A stretch of 64,000 nucleotides of DNA from assembly GCA_963575745.1 (NCBI GenBank), contig CAUYUJ010021680.1:71354-135353 (forward strand), in the 5' to 3' direction. Below are positions 55,301 through 64,000 of the stretch, piece after piece. Made by a program: the position numbers and the translations under genes. Each line of letters starts with the position of its first letter. Within the stretch, counting starts at the first letter, position 1. A model generated the notes under the pieces. The model saw only the letters and a program-made list of their open reading frames with translations, did not search any database and was not told the origin of the DNA. This DNA comes from Prorocentrum cordatum. Its lineage: Eukaryota; Sar; Dinophyceae; Prorocentrales; Prorocentraceae.

Positions 55301-58300
55301 GGGAGCTGTGGCGCTGGTCCGGGTCCCACTCCCCAAAAGGTCGCTGCTCCGGACTGCCATGGCTCCCACAGAACTGCCCGTCGCCTTTGAGGGTAGCCCG
55401 GCACTGCGCAAGCAAGGAAACGCAACGGGACCCGCGCCAGAAGCGGGCGCGGCACCTGCCAGCGACGCAGGGCGCGGGGTCCAGGAGCCAGGCCGGCAGG
55501 GTGCCCTCCTCGCTCACGTGGGGGTCATCGAGAGCCACGTTCACCTCCACGTCCCCTGCCTTCACTGTCTTCCCTGCGAGACGCTCCTCCTCTTCCTTCC
55601 GCAGCCGCTCCTGCTGCAACCGCTCCCGGTCCTTTCTCGCCGCCCCGCGAGTCCGCGGTCCCGGCCCCTCGGGGGCCGGCCTCTTCGGTCCGCCGCCGAG
55701 CAGCCGGCCCCCGCCCCCGCCCGCGCCCCCGCCCGCGCCCCCGTCGCCCACGCCACCGTCGCCCGGCCCCTGCGCACCAGAGCCCGACCCCGACGCTGGT
55801 CCACCGTTCGCACCGCTGCCCGAAGAAGACCCGCCGCCGCCGCCGCCGCCGCCCCCGGAAGAGTCGTCGCCGCCGGCCCCTCCTCCCACCACCTCATCCC
55901 CGCACCCCGCCAGCCGCAGCCATTCGCTGCATGTCCGGTCCAACCAGATGCGTACGAATTCCTGCGAATACTTCTGCGCCACACTTGCAACACCCCGCGC
56001 GAGCTTCGCTTCCTTGAAATCGGGCTCCCCGCGCCGATCGGCGAACGCGTCCGGCCAGACACCGCCGTGACGGGCACGGAAATCGTCGAGGGCAATCAGA
56101 GCGCGCCTGTCCGTGTCTGTAAGCGCCGCGTCCTTCTCCACCGCGGCGAGCAACACGGGATCCCTCTCGAGCGCAGCGAGCAGGCGCTGCTGGTCCAGGT
56201 CCCAGCGCCCCGCGGCGAGGTTCCACGTCAAGCCCACGCCCGCCCGCTCCCGGCGCACGAAAGCCGCCACCTGCCGCGCCGCCTGAGGCTTCAGCTTGAG
56301 GAGCTGCTGCCAGACGGGCCACTCGGGGATCGCCTGCGGCTTCAGGTCCGCCAAGTACACGGGCGGCTTCAGGTCGCCACTCCCCGGGGATCGCCGCGCG
56401 CCCTCCGCGGCCTCCACCCTGTACATGATGTCGCGGTCGCCCTCGAGCTGCTGCAAGCGCGCGGCCAGGGCGTCGCCCATGCGAGCGACGCCGCCGCGCG
56501 CGCGGCACCAGGCCCGCAACAGCCAGAGCTCCGCGGGCACGTCGCCCGGCTCGCCCGTGTAGTAGCCGCGCCGCCCCTGGGGGAACGTGTCGGCGGGGAA
56601 GCCCGACTCCACGGCCTCGGAGAAGAACGCACCACCATGGCCGGCCCACGATTTCGGGATACCGAAGACGCGCGGCCACGGCGCCAGCCTGCTCCCGTCG
56701 GGCCCCGCGCGCTGGTACCAGGGCTCCAGGGCGTGTCGCTGGTCGTGCTTCACGCTCGCTTCGCAGTTGTCCTGGTGGAAGCACTCGTCCTCCAGCAGCA
56801 GACCGCGGAACTCAGCGAATCCGTTCTCCCCCCTCGCCGCGCACCGGGCCGCCTGCTTTCGCCGCACGGCGCGGGCGCGCTCCGCTTCCACCGCCTCGCG
56901 CTTCGCCGCCAAACTGGGAAGCTTCTTCTTCGACGCGAAATGCAGCCTCTCGCACCACGCAGTGACCTCCTCGTCGCTCATCACTTCGCCTCCGCCCCGC
57001 TCGCGCTCGAATTCCTGCTGGCACTTGTAGCAGAGGAAATCAGAGGCGAGGCGCAGGAGCACGCTGCCGTGCACCGGGGCGCCAGGTGCGCCGTCCAGCC
57101 GCGCCTGCTCTGCGTACCGCGCCTGGCGAGTCGCCTCGCGCACCTCCCCAGGCCTCCAGACCTCTCCCTCGGCGGCGTCCAGCGACGGCAGCGGCGGCGC
57201 GCGGACCGGCCCCAGTTTGCCGTCGTCGCGGAGCGGCGCGCGCCAGCGCAGCGGCTCGCGACGGCAGCAGACCCAGACCTCGCGCTCCACGCCCTCCTGC
57301 TCGAGCCGGTCGAGCAGGCGCTGCCACTGCTCCCAGGGCTCCCGCACGTCCGAATTGGGCACGGGCGTGCGGCGCAGCAGCTCGGGGTCGGCCTTGCGCA
57401 GGCGCCGGATCGCCTGCGACCGCGCCACGTTGTCCTGCGCCGTGGCCGCGTCGCGCCCCAGGGCGACGTCCCGCAGCCGCTCCAGCTCCGCCACCTGCCG
57501 CTGCAGCTCCGCCTCCGGCGCCTCCCCCGCGAAGAACCTCGGCAAGACAGGCACCCACGACAGCATGCAGGTCGCCAGCACGTACCGCACGAAATCCTCG
57601 TGCTCCTGGCCGACGCCCGCGGGCAGCTCCTCCTCGTCCGCCATGCCCCGCGGCTCCTCGTCCGCGTCCGCCATCTCTGCGTCTCCCTTCTCCTGCTCTC
57701 GTCCCTCGTCGTCGCCCTCCTCCTGCTCCTGCTTCTCCTGCTCCTGCTCCTCCTCTTCCTCCAGCTCCTCTTCCTCCTGCTCCTCTCCTTCCTCCTCCTC
57801 ATCCTCCTCTCCGAGCGCCTCGCGGCGCGGCTCTTCGGCCGCTGGGGCGGCCAAGGCTTCGCGGACCCGCCTGTCTTTGGCCAGGGCAGCGAAGACGTCG
57901 AGCCCGAGCGCGGCGCCCTGCAGCGCGTCCACGTACGACAGCAGGGCGCCCACGAGCGCGGTCTTCACCCGCCGAGCCAGCGCCCTTTCTGCCCTCTGGA
58001 ACCTGGCGAACATCTCCAACGTGACCTCCGCGCGCCGCTCCTCCGCGAGGCAGTCGGCCGGGTCCGGCTCTTCCTCCTGCTCCTCCTCCTCCTCCTCCCC
58101 GCAGGCCTCCTCCTCCTCGGCCGCGCGCTGCAGCAGCTCCTGCCGGTGCGCCTCGAGCGCCCGCGCCTCCGCCTCCCTGCTCTCGGCGTCGCGGCGCGCG
58201 GCGGCCGCCTGCGCGTACTTCTGCCGCAGCGCGTCGAAGGTCGCGGGCGCGTTGAACGACGCCGCGCGGCCCTTCCGCTCGCGGTTCGCGATGAAGTTGG

Positions 58301-60773
58301 CCAGCCTGCGCTCCTCGTCATCCTCGGCCTTCTCCACCGGCATCCTCTGGTGCTTCTCGCACCACGCCTCCAGCGCCTGGACCTGCATGAGATCCGCGTC
58401 CAGCGCCGCCTCCAGCTGCGCGCGCCAATGCTCGTCGAGGCCCTCGACGCCACGCGCTCGGACGTTCCCGATCCACCTCGCGAGCAGGCGCTCCGGCGGA
58501 TCGTCGCCATGACCGCTGCTCCGCGGCGCGCGCCCGTGTGTCTCCACGAAAAGCTTTACCTCGAGCACGCGCTCCCGCGCCGTCCGCCGCTGCCATGCGC
58601 GCCTATTCACCAACTGATCGAACCTCTCCTGGTTGTCATCATCCAGCTCGTTCTGGCCTTTGCTGACATTGTTGATCCACATGGCAAGCTCGGACTCTTC
58701 CTCGTCGGCCGCCTTCTGCTTCGGCAGCTCGTCGAGCACCTCCACGTGCTCCGCGATGCGGTCCAGCATCGCGCGGGCGCGCGCGCGCCTCTCCTCCCGC
58801 CGGTTCACGAGCCCGTCGAACCGCGCGCGCCGCTCGGGCGTCAGCACGTTCTGGCCGGAGCTCACGTTATCGATCCATTTGCCAAGCGCAGATTCCGCTT
58901 TCCGCGGAACGCAGCCGTGCTCCTCCACGTGCCTCGCCAGCTCGCCCAGCATCTCCTCGGAATGGTCCCGCGATCGCGCCTCCGCGCCAGCATGCTGCGC
59001 ACCGCTCATGTCGATGCCCAGGTGCGCCGCGAGCGCAGCCCTGTACACCTCAATGTCCAATCGCTTGCGCTCCGAGCCAACCCAGCGCCGCGAGGACGGC
59101 ACTCCAGCCTCGCGGTCGCCCCGCAATCGCGCAGCCAACTTTTCCAATTCAGCGAAACTCATCCGGGCCAACGCCGCCGCGTCCACTCCGTCGCGCGCGC
59201 CCCCGCGAGCGCCCTGCGCCCCTGCGGCACCCTGCTCCACGCGGCGCTTCGGCGCCCCGCCCCGCAGCGCGCCACGCCCCGCACCCGCGCGCGGAGACCG
59301 CGAAACCGAGCTCGAACGCCCGCGAGCGACGACGCGACACCACGGCGCGCTCTCGGCTTCCCCCCACTCCACGTCACCAGAACCCACCGACTCCTCCACC
59401 GCGCACACGTGGCCGCCGTCGAGCCACAGCAGAGCACCAGCGCAGAAGCCCGTCGCGTGCCCCAGCGACCACGCCACACGCCCTCCCTCCTGCGCTCCGA
59501 ACGCTTCCACAGATTCCGCAGAGAACACGCGCACGTGCAGGAAGCGGGAGCGCAAGTGCTGGACGACGACCTCAAGATTCCAGCGCTCCACCAGCGACCC
59601 GCAGGCGCCCGAACCCTCGTGGTTCTGACACGCGCGGCCGAAATGCCCCGCGGCGTCGCCCCCCACGAGTTCAGCCACTGCGCTCTGCAGGCACTTCCCA
59701 CGCCACTCGACGGAACAACTAGCGCGCGCGCGGCGGTTCCCCCGACCGCGTCCGCCGCGCGGCCGTGGGCGCGATGGGCAAGCGGCACCCAATGCACCCA
59801 CGGACATGGGCACGGCGCCGTCCTGCGTCGCCCCGCTGAACCCCGCCGGACACGCTCCGAGAGCGATCATGGCGCAGGCAGCGCGCACGGCCAGGTCCCC
59901 GACGAAAACCTTGGACTCCCGCGCAGCCCGGCACTTCGCGCCGCCGATGCCGACGCCCGGCGAGAACCGGCGCGCACAGACGCGGCGGCCGCCGCACGTC
60001 CGTGCCGAGAGCCCGTAGAGCACGCAGCAGAACCACCTGGCGGTGACGACCGCGGCCTCACGATCGGCCAGCCCGGGCGCGTCCGGGAGCTCCCGCGCGA
60101 ACACATCCCGCTGACGCCACCAGCGCGCCGCCGCGACCTTCCTCGTCATGACCACTCTGCTCTCTTCCTGGGGCGGGCAGAAGCCGAGAGCGACGAGAAC
60201 GCAGGCTGCGCGCAGGGCCGCGTCACCCACGGTCCACGACGACGCGTCGGGCGCAGGCGCGGCGGCGGCGCGGGGAGCGCACGCCTTCGGCTGCTCCGGG
60301 TCGACGGCACGTGCCGCGCGCGCGGCCAGGAACTGCTCCACGCGCCCGCTCTTGCGAGCCGCCTCCCGCGCGCTGCGCCCAGACGGAGCCCGCTCTGGCG
60401 ACGCGTCGCGCAACAGGGGGCGCGGCACGACGGGGCGCAGCACGCGGCGCGCAACCTGCTCGTTCCGCTCGGCCGCCGCCTCCGTCCGCCGCGCCCACTC
60501 CGCCTCCCGCCGCGCACACCGAGCCCGCCGGCACGAGGCGCGGCGCGCTTTCCGGAACGAGTTCTGCTCGCGCTCCGCCGCCTCCAGCGCGGAATCATCG
60601 ACGACCTCCTCATGGATCACAGCGTGCTCTGCGAGCAGACACTCCCGTACTCGGTCGTTCCATGCACGCGACTTCCGGGCCGGCGCCGGGCGCTCCGCGC
60701 ACCGCCACTGCGAACCGAGGCCGCCCCCCGCCCGGGCCCGGCCCCGGTCCCGCCCCCGGTCCCGGTCGTCGCA

Positions 60774-60807
<34 letters not shown>

Positions 60808-61055
60808 GCGGCGGCGGCGCCCTCTTCCTCCTCCTCCTCCTCCTCCTCCTCCTCCTCCTCCTCCTCCTCCTCCTCCTCCCCCTCCTCCTCTTCCCCCTCT
60901 CCCTCCTCCTCCTCGTCCTCCGGATCTCTCTTTTCGTCTCCGCCGCAGCTGCCGTAGTCGTCGTCGCCGTCGTCGTCGTCGACGTCCTTCTCCTCCTCCT
61001 TCTCCTCCTCTTCATCCTCCGCCTCCTCCTCCCCCGTCTCCTCCTCCTCCTCCAT
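52387..61055 (-). CDS. Helitron N-terminal polyprotein with DUF6570 and repeat modules
   Basis: Start chosen at the ATG at 61055 (MEEEEETGEEEAED); the frame is open to 61796, but that part is leader and tag sequence. Residue numbers count from 61796. Order: an acidic run (248-345); a duplicated cysteine motif (VGDAALRAACVLVALGFCP at 524 and VGDLAVRAACAMIALGACP at 633); a segment with GKCLQSAVAELVG and GGHVCAVEE (about 701-803), possibly a cysteine-protease-like fold; four repeats resembling helicase-associated domains (950-1195; LGKWIDNVSSGQN..RFDGLVNRR); a zinc-type motif like that near the C-terminus of the USP protein (2115-2147); a C2H2 finger CRLCDKNFATHAGFMKHVDEEH (2241); DUF6570 (CAGCHGALTKSLPTMPPCAL, 2537); and the Rep N-terminus (FPYGDGVFGLERDAKLTYDE). 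Near 52387 it continues in another frame. Confidence 0.75.
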
Positions 61056-61249
61056 CTCGGCCAAAGCAATCGCTATAGCGGAAGCCCGGACAGGGACGCG
61101 GCAGACGCCGTCGTCGTCTTCGTCGTCGCTGGCAGCGAACGCAAAAATTTCCCCAGCAACAACACGCTCGTAAAAATCATCACCCTCCAAACAGAGCGCG
61201 CGCGGCGGTTTCCCAGACAACCGCGGGGAAACCTGCTCAGCACGAGAAA

Positions 61250-61372
61250 ACCCTTGCGAAAATTTCGCGAGAGTTTCCCCTTCCCAGGGCGCATTTCCAG
61301 AGACATCATAGCCGCCCGGACGACCACGGGCCGAACAGGAAAACGCTCGCGAAAAATTCGCGAGAGTTCCCC
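61250..61372. promoter_or_regulatory. Pair of TCGCGA dyads upstream of the Helitron ORF
   Basis: CTCGCGAAAAATTCGCGAG (61346-61364) is a perfect 8-bp inverted repeat with a 3-nt spacer. A degraded copy, TTGCGAAAATTTCGCGAG, lies about 93 bp away at 61254-61271, in a matching context (GAGTTCCCC and GAGTTTCCCC). These are candidate protein-binding sites for transcription or replication. Confidence 0.45.
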
Positions 61373-61551
61373 CCTCCCACCGCGCAGCGCCGTGCGTCCT
61401 CGACCCCGCCCCGGCCCCTGGCCCCTGGGTCCCCGCCCCCAGACCCCGCCGCAGCCCCGCCCCTAACTCCAGAGCACCCTCCGAGCGCCTCCGGCGTTCG
61501 CCGGAGGCACTCGGAGGAATCGCCCCCTCAAAACAAGTCTGATCTACCCTG

Positions 61552-61731
61552 CCCTTCACAGGCCCAGGGTGGGTTGCCTCTCGGCCTGGGGGGGAGGGTT
61601 CGGGTCCTTCACAGGCACCCGGGACGAGTACGTGCTGGCCCCTACAATACCGCCCCCTCACGGGCTGCGGTATTGGGTCCACCAGTCGCCACTCGCCCCC
61701 GCCCGAGACGACAAAGGGCCCTTCACAGGCA
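61552..61731. promoter_or_regulatory. Hairpin flanked by three iterons at the Helitron 5' end
   Basis: CCTTCACAGGC occurs at 61553-61563, 61606-61616 and 61720-61730. Between the last two is a perfect 9-bp stem, CAATACCGC (61645-61653) and GCGGTATTG (61667-61675), with a 13-nt loop. Iterons beside a hairpin are the usual layout of rolling-circle origins bound by HUH Rep proteins. The role here is inferred. Confidence 0.5.
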
Positions 61732-61778
61732 CACCCGATGTCGTCCTCCAAGGTCTCCACTTGGTAGCGTCCAAAACC

Positions 61779-63448
61779 CGGATAGCAAAGAGGCACTCAC
61801 ACAAACGAGCACACGCACATAAGCACGCACACACGAACACACACACACATATACAAACACATATACATACACAAGAACGCACACATACGCCAGCATGTTC
61901 CACACACACACACACACACACACGAACACACACACACGCACACACTCACACACACACGCACACGCAACACATCCACGCGCAAAGGGCGACACACACGCGC
62001 AAACGCGCACACACGAACACACAGCACATCTCACAGACACACAGGGACGCGCACACGCACACGGATCACACAAGCACATAGACACACGGGGGCACACACA
62101 AACACCCACACGCACACACGCACACACACACACACACACACTCGCGCACGCACAACCCACGCACACAGACGCACACGCAAGCATCCATGGAAACCTACGC
62201 ACTGACGACCACACGATGACGCACGCACCGCAGCCAACTCGGCCCCCCCCCCCCGCGCTCTCCTGCCGCCCCCACGCACCCCCGCCCTCCCCGCCGGCGC
62301 TCCGGAGGGGGGAGGCACCGCCCCATTTTGGGGCCGGCCCTCCCTCCGCTCCAACCACTCCGCCCTCGCGGAGCGCCAGAGGGAGGGGAGGGGGGAGGGG
62401 TGGGGGGCGCGCGGACGGCGGCAGCACCGCGCGCACGCTCGCGCACACGCACATGCGCAGACGAACAACGAACAGGATGGCAAAGAGGATATCACACAAG
62501 CAAGCACACGCACACACACACACACACACACACAGACTAGCACACAAGAGCACACACGTACGCCAGCATGCTCCACACACATGCGCACATACGCACATGC
62601 ATACACACGCACACACACACACACACACGCAAAGGTCCACACACACGCGCAAACGCGCACACGCAAACACACATACATACACAAGAACCCACACAGACAC
62701 ACAGACACATGCAGCCACACATGCAGCCTGACAGACACACAGACACATGCAGCCACAAATCTGACACACAGCCTGAGGAGCTTGAGGACATGCAGCCACA
62801 CAGACACACAGACATAAACACACGCAAACGTTTACACACACACACGCACACACACGCGCGAGCACCCAGACACGCACGCGCACACGCACACACGGTCGCG
62901 CACACACACACACACACACACACACATACGAGACACGCGCGAGCCCCCCACCACCACCACCACCACAAACACACACACACACAAGCGCACACACAGACGC
63001 AATCGCGAACACCCGCGGCTAACCACGCACAGACGACAACGCGGTGACAGACCCATTCCCCGACTAGGCAGCGCACTCTACCCCCGCGCCCCCCAGCCGC
63101 CCCCAAGCGCCACCGCCCACCCCGCCGGCGCTCCGGAGGGGGGAGGCACCGCCCCATGTTGGGGCCGGCCCTCCCTCCACTCCAGCCACTCCGCCCTCGC
63201 GGAGCGCCGAAGAGATGGGGGGGGAGAAGGGGGGAGGGGGCGGCGGGGGTGCCAGCGCCGTGCTCGCACACAGACACACACACACACGCACACACAAGGA
63301 TGCACGTTTCCTCAGGAAGCGCGCCGCGTCGCAGGCGCGAGCGAGGGTCTCAAGTGCACACGCGGACATACACGCGCACACTAAGACACACAGACACACA
63401 TACACACACACGAATACACAAACGCACGCCCGCACACTCAATGAGGGA
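61779..63448 (-). repeat. TG-rich tract with GC modules (3' end of unit 2)
   Basis: Same arrangement as 41997-43670: TG-rich sequence around two GC modules, here at about 62240-62400 and 63080-63240. The CA-run lengths differ from unit 1. Confidence 0.85.
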
Positions 63449-63479
63449 CGCCCTGGCAAGCGGCCATGGAGGGGCGATC

Positions 63480-63998
63480 TCATCCCAACCTGTGTGGATC
63501 AGAGCGGGGTAGGTCTTCGCCTGTCCTGTCTGTCACGCGGCCCCGTTCGCCCTCTTCGCGTCGCCTGCGCGCGGTCTCCGCCTCCCTCGCCTGCTGCGCC
63601 TTCTCGTGAGCCTCCACGTCCGGAATCCCGATTGTGGCGATGCGCGGGCGCGCTTGTGGGCGCGGCGGTTCGGTGGACGCCGTGCCAGCGCCGGCGCCCA
63701 CACGAACGACAACGCCAGCCACAATCCTCGTCGTCGCCCCGCCTCCACCGCCCACTGACGGGGCCGAAGCCCCACAGTGCGCGCCGGCATCCCCAGCACC
63801 CTCGGACGCGGCGGCCTCTCGCGCACCCTCGAAGCCGCACTGGGCGAACACCTCTGGAGGCGCAGCCGCGGGCGAAGCCTCGGGCAGGGTCCCCGCCGCT
63901 GGAACCACCGGCGCAGAAACAGCGCCCGACGCACTGCGCGCCGCTCGCTCCTGGAACTCATTCAACTTTGCCTCCGGGATTGCCCCGTCCACGCGCCC
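63480..63998 (-). CDS. C-terminus of the USP-containing Helitron protein, unit 2 (partial)
   Basis: A 170-codon frame to the stop at 63480 matches the last residues of the 43704 protein (DGAIPEAKLxEFQERAARSA onward). It differs at three residues: Asn for Lys, Cys for Gly and Glu for Val. Two further base changes are silent. The catalytic USP part lies beyond the window. The domain content of this unit can therefore not be judged here. Confidence 0.85.
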   Translation of the reverse strand, partial: GRVDGAIPEAKLNEFQERAARSASGAVSAPVVPAAGTLPEASPAAAPPEVFAQCGFEGAREAAASEGAGDAGAHCGASAPSVGGGGGATTRIVAGVVVRVGAGAGTASTEPPRPQARPRIATIGIPDVEAHEKAQQAREAETARRRREEGERGRVTDRTGEDLPRSDPHRLG

Positions 63999-64000
63999 AT

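Larger units (their letters stand above)
41979..61760 (-). mobile_element. Helitron-like element, 19.8-kb unit 1 of a tandem array
   Basis: The unit runs from the tag TTGGTAGCGTCCAAAACCCG at 41979 to the base before the next copy of the same tag at 61761. All coding is on the minus strand: an N-terminal region with DUF6570, an HUH/two-tyrosine Rep, a PIF1-type helicase and a USP protease. Rep plus PIF1 helicase defines Helitrons (rolling-circle transposons). The unit is far richer in G+C than the satellite beside it. The 3' end is a TG-rich tract of about 1.7 kb, and the 5' end has a hairpin and iterons. The frame is interrupted near 52387, 47206 and 47027, so this copy may not be autonomous. 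Confidence 0.85.
61056..61760 (-). other. 5' leader region of Helitron-like unit 1
   Basis: The open frame upstream of the ATG has no ATG of its own and starts inside the tag of the next unit, so it is treated as leader. It contains two TCGCGA-type dyads (61250-61372) and a hairpin/iteron region (61552-61731). Nothing else is recognised. Confidence 0.6.
61761..64000 (-). mobile_element. Helitron-like element, unit 2 (3' end only)
   Basis: Sequence from 61761 repeats that from 41979 in the same orientation to the window edge. Differences are a few substitutions and CA-run length changes; the offset drifts from 19782 to 19776. In the coding part (63480-63998) five substitutions in about 520 bp were found by eye. 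The unit continues beyond the window. Confidence 0.9.

Noticed and set aside
54270-61466. Plus-strand open frame of about 2,400 codons
   Set aside because: It is antisense to the Helitron frame in very GC-rich DNA, where stop codons are rare. Its sequence is Arg/Ala/Leu-biased with no domain, while the minus strand has clear domains.
41979-61790. The terminal tag as an exact dinoflagellate spliced leader
   Set aside because: Read on the minus strand it has TCCG, TTTTGG and CAAG in order, but spacing and the remaining bases differ. It also marks the 3' side of the Helitron unit, which does not suit a leader.

Overview
The window is eukaryotic nuclear DNA made almost entirely of repeats and mobile elements. 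No ordinary host gene with a clear function is visible. A dinoflagellate is the best guess. The reasons are GC-rich coding DNA, a LINE whose reverse transcriptase and RNase H have an unusual form, and a tandem GGCTCAAG remnant that resembles the 3' end of the dinoflagellate spliced leader. The assignment is an inference; no rRNA, tRNA or complete spliced leader was found.

Layout. (1) 1-6653 and 15097-41978 are a diverged satellite of about 175-bp monomers. It carries about 35 copies of a two-tier palindrome with outer arms GGAAGCTCTACGAGT and inner arms CCGGCGGTAA, some 355-bp MITE-like elements, a GC-rich tagged repeat, and higher-order duplications of 1.43 kb and 1.25 kb. (2) About 1535-3870 is a minus-strand retroelement or retrocopy with a (CAAA)n tail. 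(3) 6664-14657 is a full-length minus-strand LINE with a 10-bp target-site duplication. It has ORF1, an APE endonuclease plus reverse transcriptase, an RNase H whose motifs are in circularly permuted order, and an extra 3' ORF. Both retroelements entered the loop of the palindrome at the same base. (4) 34012-36199 holds a frame-broken gene of unknown function with a Tudor-like end. (5) 41979-61760 is a 19.8-kb, high-GC, Helitron-like unit on the minus strand. It encodes a DUF6570 region, an HUH/two-tyrosine Rep, a PIF1-type helicase and a ubiquitin-specific protease (USP). A second copy starts at 61761 and runs off the window, so the unit is tandemly repeated head to tail. The coding frame of the first copy is broken at three points, one of them an exact 11-bp duplication.

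How the parts fit. The LINE looks like a target-specific retrotransposon that uses the palindrome loop as a landing site. The Helitron-like unit has the enzymes for rolling-circle transposition. Its 5' end carries a hairpin flanked by three short iterons, which could be the Rep recognition region. A 30-nt tag, beginning CTTGGTAGCGTCCAAAACCC, begins several otherwise unrelated repeats and also both Helitron units. Frames, motifs and inverted repeats were read by eye; family names rest on motif recognition only.
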